From Balneolales bacterium (lineage in GTDB: Bacteria; Bacteroidota; Rhodothermia; Balneolales; Natronogracilivirgulaceae), in NCBI GenBank assembly GCA_007131625.1, contig SLQC01000042.1, positions 1 through 7,703 of the forward strand: a stretch of DNA of 7,703 bases, written 5' to 3'. Within the stretch, counting starts at the first letter, position 1. Every line of letters begins with the position of its first letter. Positions 6,236 through 7,703 of this stretch are shown piece after piece. Made by a program: the position numbers and the translations under genes. The notes beneath the pieces were generated by a model, which saw only the letters and a program-made list of their open reading frames with translations, made no database searches and was not told the DNA's origin.

Positions 6236-7423
6236 ATGGCAAAAGAAACTTTTGAACGGACTAAGCCGCACGTAAACATCGGAACGATCGGGCACGTGGA
6301 TCACGGCAAGACGACCCTGACCGCAGCGATTACCAAGATCCTGGCCAAGAAGTACGGAGGAGTGGCCAAGGAGTTTGCTGATATTGACAATGCTCCGGAA
6401 GAGCGCGAGCGCGGAATTACGATTGCCACAGCTCACGTGGAGTACGAGACCGAGAAGCGTCACTATGCGCATGTTGATTGTCCGGGCCACGCCGACTATG
6501 TAAAGAACATGGTAACCGGAGCGGCCCAGATGGACGGGGCGATTTTGGTTGTGGCGGCTACCGACGGCCCGATGCCCCAGACCCGCGAGCACATTCTTCT
6601 GGCCCGTCAGGTGGGTGTACCGCAGCTTGTTGTGAGCATGAATAAGGTAGATCTGGTGGATGATGATGAGCTTCTGGAGCTGGTTGAGTTGGAGGTTCGG
6701 GAGCTTTTGAGCAAATATGAGTTTGACGGAGACAATGCTCCTGTGATCCCGGCATCGGCATTAGGTGCTCTGAACGGCGAGGAGCAGTGGGAAGAGAAGA
6801 TTCTCGAATTGATGGCAGCTGTGGACGATTACATTCCCACACCGCAGCGAGATGTGGACAAGCCATTTCTGATGCCTGTGGAGGACGTATTCACCATTAC
6901 CGGTCGTGGAACCGTAGCGACGGGCCGGATCGAACGGGGTGTGATCAAGATCAACAGCGAGGTGGACATTGTCGGCATGCGGGAAGAGAAGATGAAGTCG
7001 GTGATAACGGGTATCGAGATGTTCCGCAAGATGCTGGACGAAGGCCAGGCAGGCGACAATGCGGGCTTGCTGTTGCGGGGAATAGACAAGGATGCTTTGA
7101 TCCGCGGGATGGTGATCTGCAAGCCGAACTCGGTAACCCCGCACAAGAAATTTACTTGCGAGGTCTATGTACTGAGCAAGGATGAAGGCGGCCGTCACAC
7201 GCCGTTTTTCAAGGGTTACCGTCCGCAGTTCTATTTCCGGACCACCGATGTGACCGGGATATGTGAGTTGCCGGAAGGCGTGGAGATGGTGATGCCGGGC
7301 GACAATGTGGCCATGGAAGTGAACTTGATCCAGCCGGTAGCCATGGAAGAAGGGCTTCGGTTTGCGATCCGTGAAGGCGGTCGTACGGTAGGAGCCGGCG
7401 TGGTAAGTAAAATTCTGGACTAA
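6236..7423 (+). CDS. tuf: Translation elongation factor Tu (EF-Tu)
   Basis: EF-Tu carries aminoacyl-tRNA to the ribosomal A site as a ternary complex with GTP. The 395-residue protein matches the family length. Domain 1 (about 1-200) has GHVDHGKT (19-26), the switch I element ERGITI (58-63), DCPGH (81-85, with catalytic His85), NKVD (136-139) and PASAL near 173. Domain 2 includes FTITGRGTVATGRIERG, and domain 3 has RHTPFFKGYRPQFYFRTTDV and ends VGAGVVSKILD. The ATG start at 6236 gives the standard MAKETFERTKPHVN beginning; no Shine-Dalgarno sequence is seen. It lies 32 bp after fusA and 46 bp before tRNA-Trp. Codon use differs from fusA: 20 of 24 lysines are AAG, with frequent G/C third bases. 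This may reflect very high expression, or gene conversion with another tuf copy. Confidence 0.98.
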   Translation: MAKETFERTKPHVNIGTIGHVDHGKTTLTAAITKILAKKYGGVAKEFADIDNAPEERERGITIATAHVEYETEKRHYAHVDCPGHADYVKNMVTGAAQMDGAILVVAATDGPMPQTREHILLARQVGVPQLVVSMNKVDLVDDDELLELVELEVRELLSKYEFDGDNAPVIPASALGALNGEEQWEEKILELMAAVDDYIPTPQRDVDKPFLMPVEDVFTITGRGTVATGRIERGVIKINSEVDIVGMREEKMKSVITGIEMFRKMLDEGQAGDNAGLLLRGIDKDALIRGMVICKPNSVTPHKKFTCEVYVLSKDEGGRHTPFFKGYRPQFYFRTTDVTGICELPEGVEMVMPGDNVAMEVNLIQPVAMEEGLRFAIREGGRTVGAGVVSKILD

Positions 7424-7440
7424 GGGTCATCCTGGTCCGG

Positions 7441-7471
7441 AGATAACGTACAGGCCCTGAAAGATACGTAC
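7441..7471 (+). repeat. Imperfect direct repeat before tRNA-Trp
   Basis: AGATAACGTAC (7441-7451) recurs as AGATACGTAC (7462-7471), differing by one A. The second copy runs into the first two bases of the tRNA. It may be chance or a trace of local duplication in the tuf-tRNA spacer, which otherwise holds no evident terminator or promoter. Confidence 0.4.
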
Positions 7472-7542
7472 GGGTGTAGCTCAATTGGCAGAGCAACGGT
7501 CTCCAAAACCGTAGGTTGGGGGTTCGAGTCCCTCCACCCGTG
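7470..7542 (+). tRNA. trnW: tRNA-Trp, anticodon CCA
   Basis: A full cloverleaf folds. The acceptor stem pairs ACGGGTG (7470-7476) with CACCCGT (7535-7541), followed by discriminator G7542, as expected for tRNA-Trp. The D stem is GCTC/GAGC. The anticodon stem is ACGGT/ACCGT with loop CTCCAAA and anticodon CCA at 7503-7505. The variable loop has 5 nt, and the T arm is GGGGG-TTCGAGT-CCCTC with one G-T pair. The 3' CCA is not encoded (CAA follows the discriminator), so it must be added by the CCA-adding enzyme. It lies between tuf and secE on the same strand and is probably cut out of a tuf-trnW-secE transcript. Confidence 0.97.
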
Positions 7543-7568
7543 CAACTCCGATTGGCATAATTAATGAT

Positions 7569-7703
7569 ATGAACAAGATCACAGAATATTTTCAAAGTGT
7601 GAAAAAGGAGATGAGTAAAGTCTCCTGGCCCACACAACAAGAACTCATCGACAGTACGGTTATCGTTGTGGTGTTCTCCATCATCGTCTCCCTTTTTATT
7701 TTC
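7569..7703 (+). CDS. secE: Preprotein translocase subunit SecE (5' part; runs off window)
   Basis: SecE is the small essential membrane subunit that clamps SecY in the protein translocation channel. The 45 codons present run in frame to the edge. They show the conserved amphipathic segment with FQSVKKEMSKVSWPTQQELI (residues 8-27), including the family hallmark WPT, followed by the start of a single transmembrane helix (TVIVVVFSIIVSLFIF, 30-45). Bacterial short-form SecE is about 60-65 residues, so roughly a quarter to a third is missing. The ATG at 7569 is chosen because the ATG at 7564 meets TGA after one codon. No Shine-Dalgarno sequence is visible. It follows tRNA-Trp by 26 bp; nusG and L11-family ribosomal protein genes are expected beyond the edge. 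Confidence 0.93.
   Translation, partial: MNKITEYFQSVKKEMSKVSWPTQQELIDSTVIVVVFSIIVSLFIF

Noticed and set aside
6558..7198. Several minus-strand open frames (102-145 codons) opposite tuf
   Set aside because: The G/C-rich third positions of tuf remove stops from the opposite strand; the His/Pro/Ser-rich products match no family I know.
7424..7469. Possible terminator between tuf and tRNA-Trp
   Set aside because: Only short pairings such as CAGG/CCTG are present and no T-run follows; it more likely is a transcribed spacer.
7209..7640. 143-codon minus-strand frame over the tuf end, tRNA-Trp and secE
   Set aside because: It runs across a tRNA gene and two conserved genes on the other strand, so it is not a real gene.
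1..7703. Search for CRISPR arrays, insertion sequences, integrase genes or defence genes
   Set aside because: No regularly spaced repeats, terminal inverted repeats, transposase or nuclease motifs were seen; the only helicase is an ordinary RecG.

Overview
This is a conserved housekeeping region of a mid-GC bacterium, most likely in the FCB group (Bacteroidota and relatives such as Balneolota or Rhodothermota). The placement rests on three observations. A TTTG...TATATTTG promoter of the Bacteroidota type lies before rpsL. Nearly every gene lacks a Shine-Dalgarno sequence, and recG and rpsL use TTG and GTG starts. The order tuf, tRNA-Trp, secE is also familiar from that group. The lineage is inferred from memory, not from a search.

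The left part, about 1-3007, reads on the minus strand. recG encodes a complete 691-aa branch-migration helicase. Downstream of it is a collapsed remnant of a DUF1538-type membrane protein gene: N-terminal and C-terminal pieces joined out of frame, with the middle missing. Overlapping its end is a gene for a protein with two tandem PII-like domains, which runs off the left edge. The intact PII-like gene beside a broken membrane partner is the main accessory-type oddity here.

The right part, 3008-7703, reads on the plus strand. A 188-bp divergent intergenic region holds the predicted promoter and two inverted repeats. It is followed by rpsL (S12), rpsG (S7), fusA (EF-G), tuf (EF-Tu), tRNA-Trp(CCA) and the start of secE, which is cut by the right edge. 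Gaps are 20-36 bp up to tuf, and 46 and 26 bp around the tRNA. No convincing terminator is seen, so the str operon may be transcribed into the secE cluster. Together these genes supply the 30S decoding site and head (S12, S7), tRNA delivery (EF-Tu), translocation (EF-G), a tRNA and a translocon subunit.

I did not find a new defence or mobile system. The points worth a second look are the DUF1538 collapse, the tandem PII protein, the palindrome over the predicted -33 element, a 14-bp tandem duplication across the fusA stop, and the distinct codon use of tuf.
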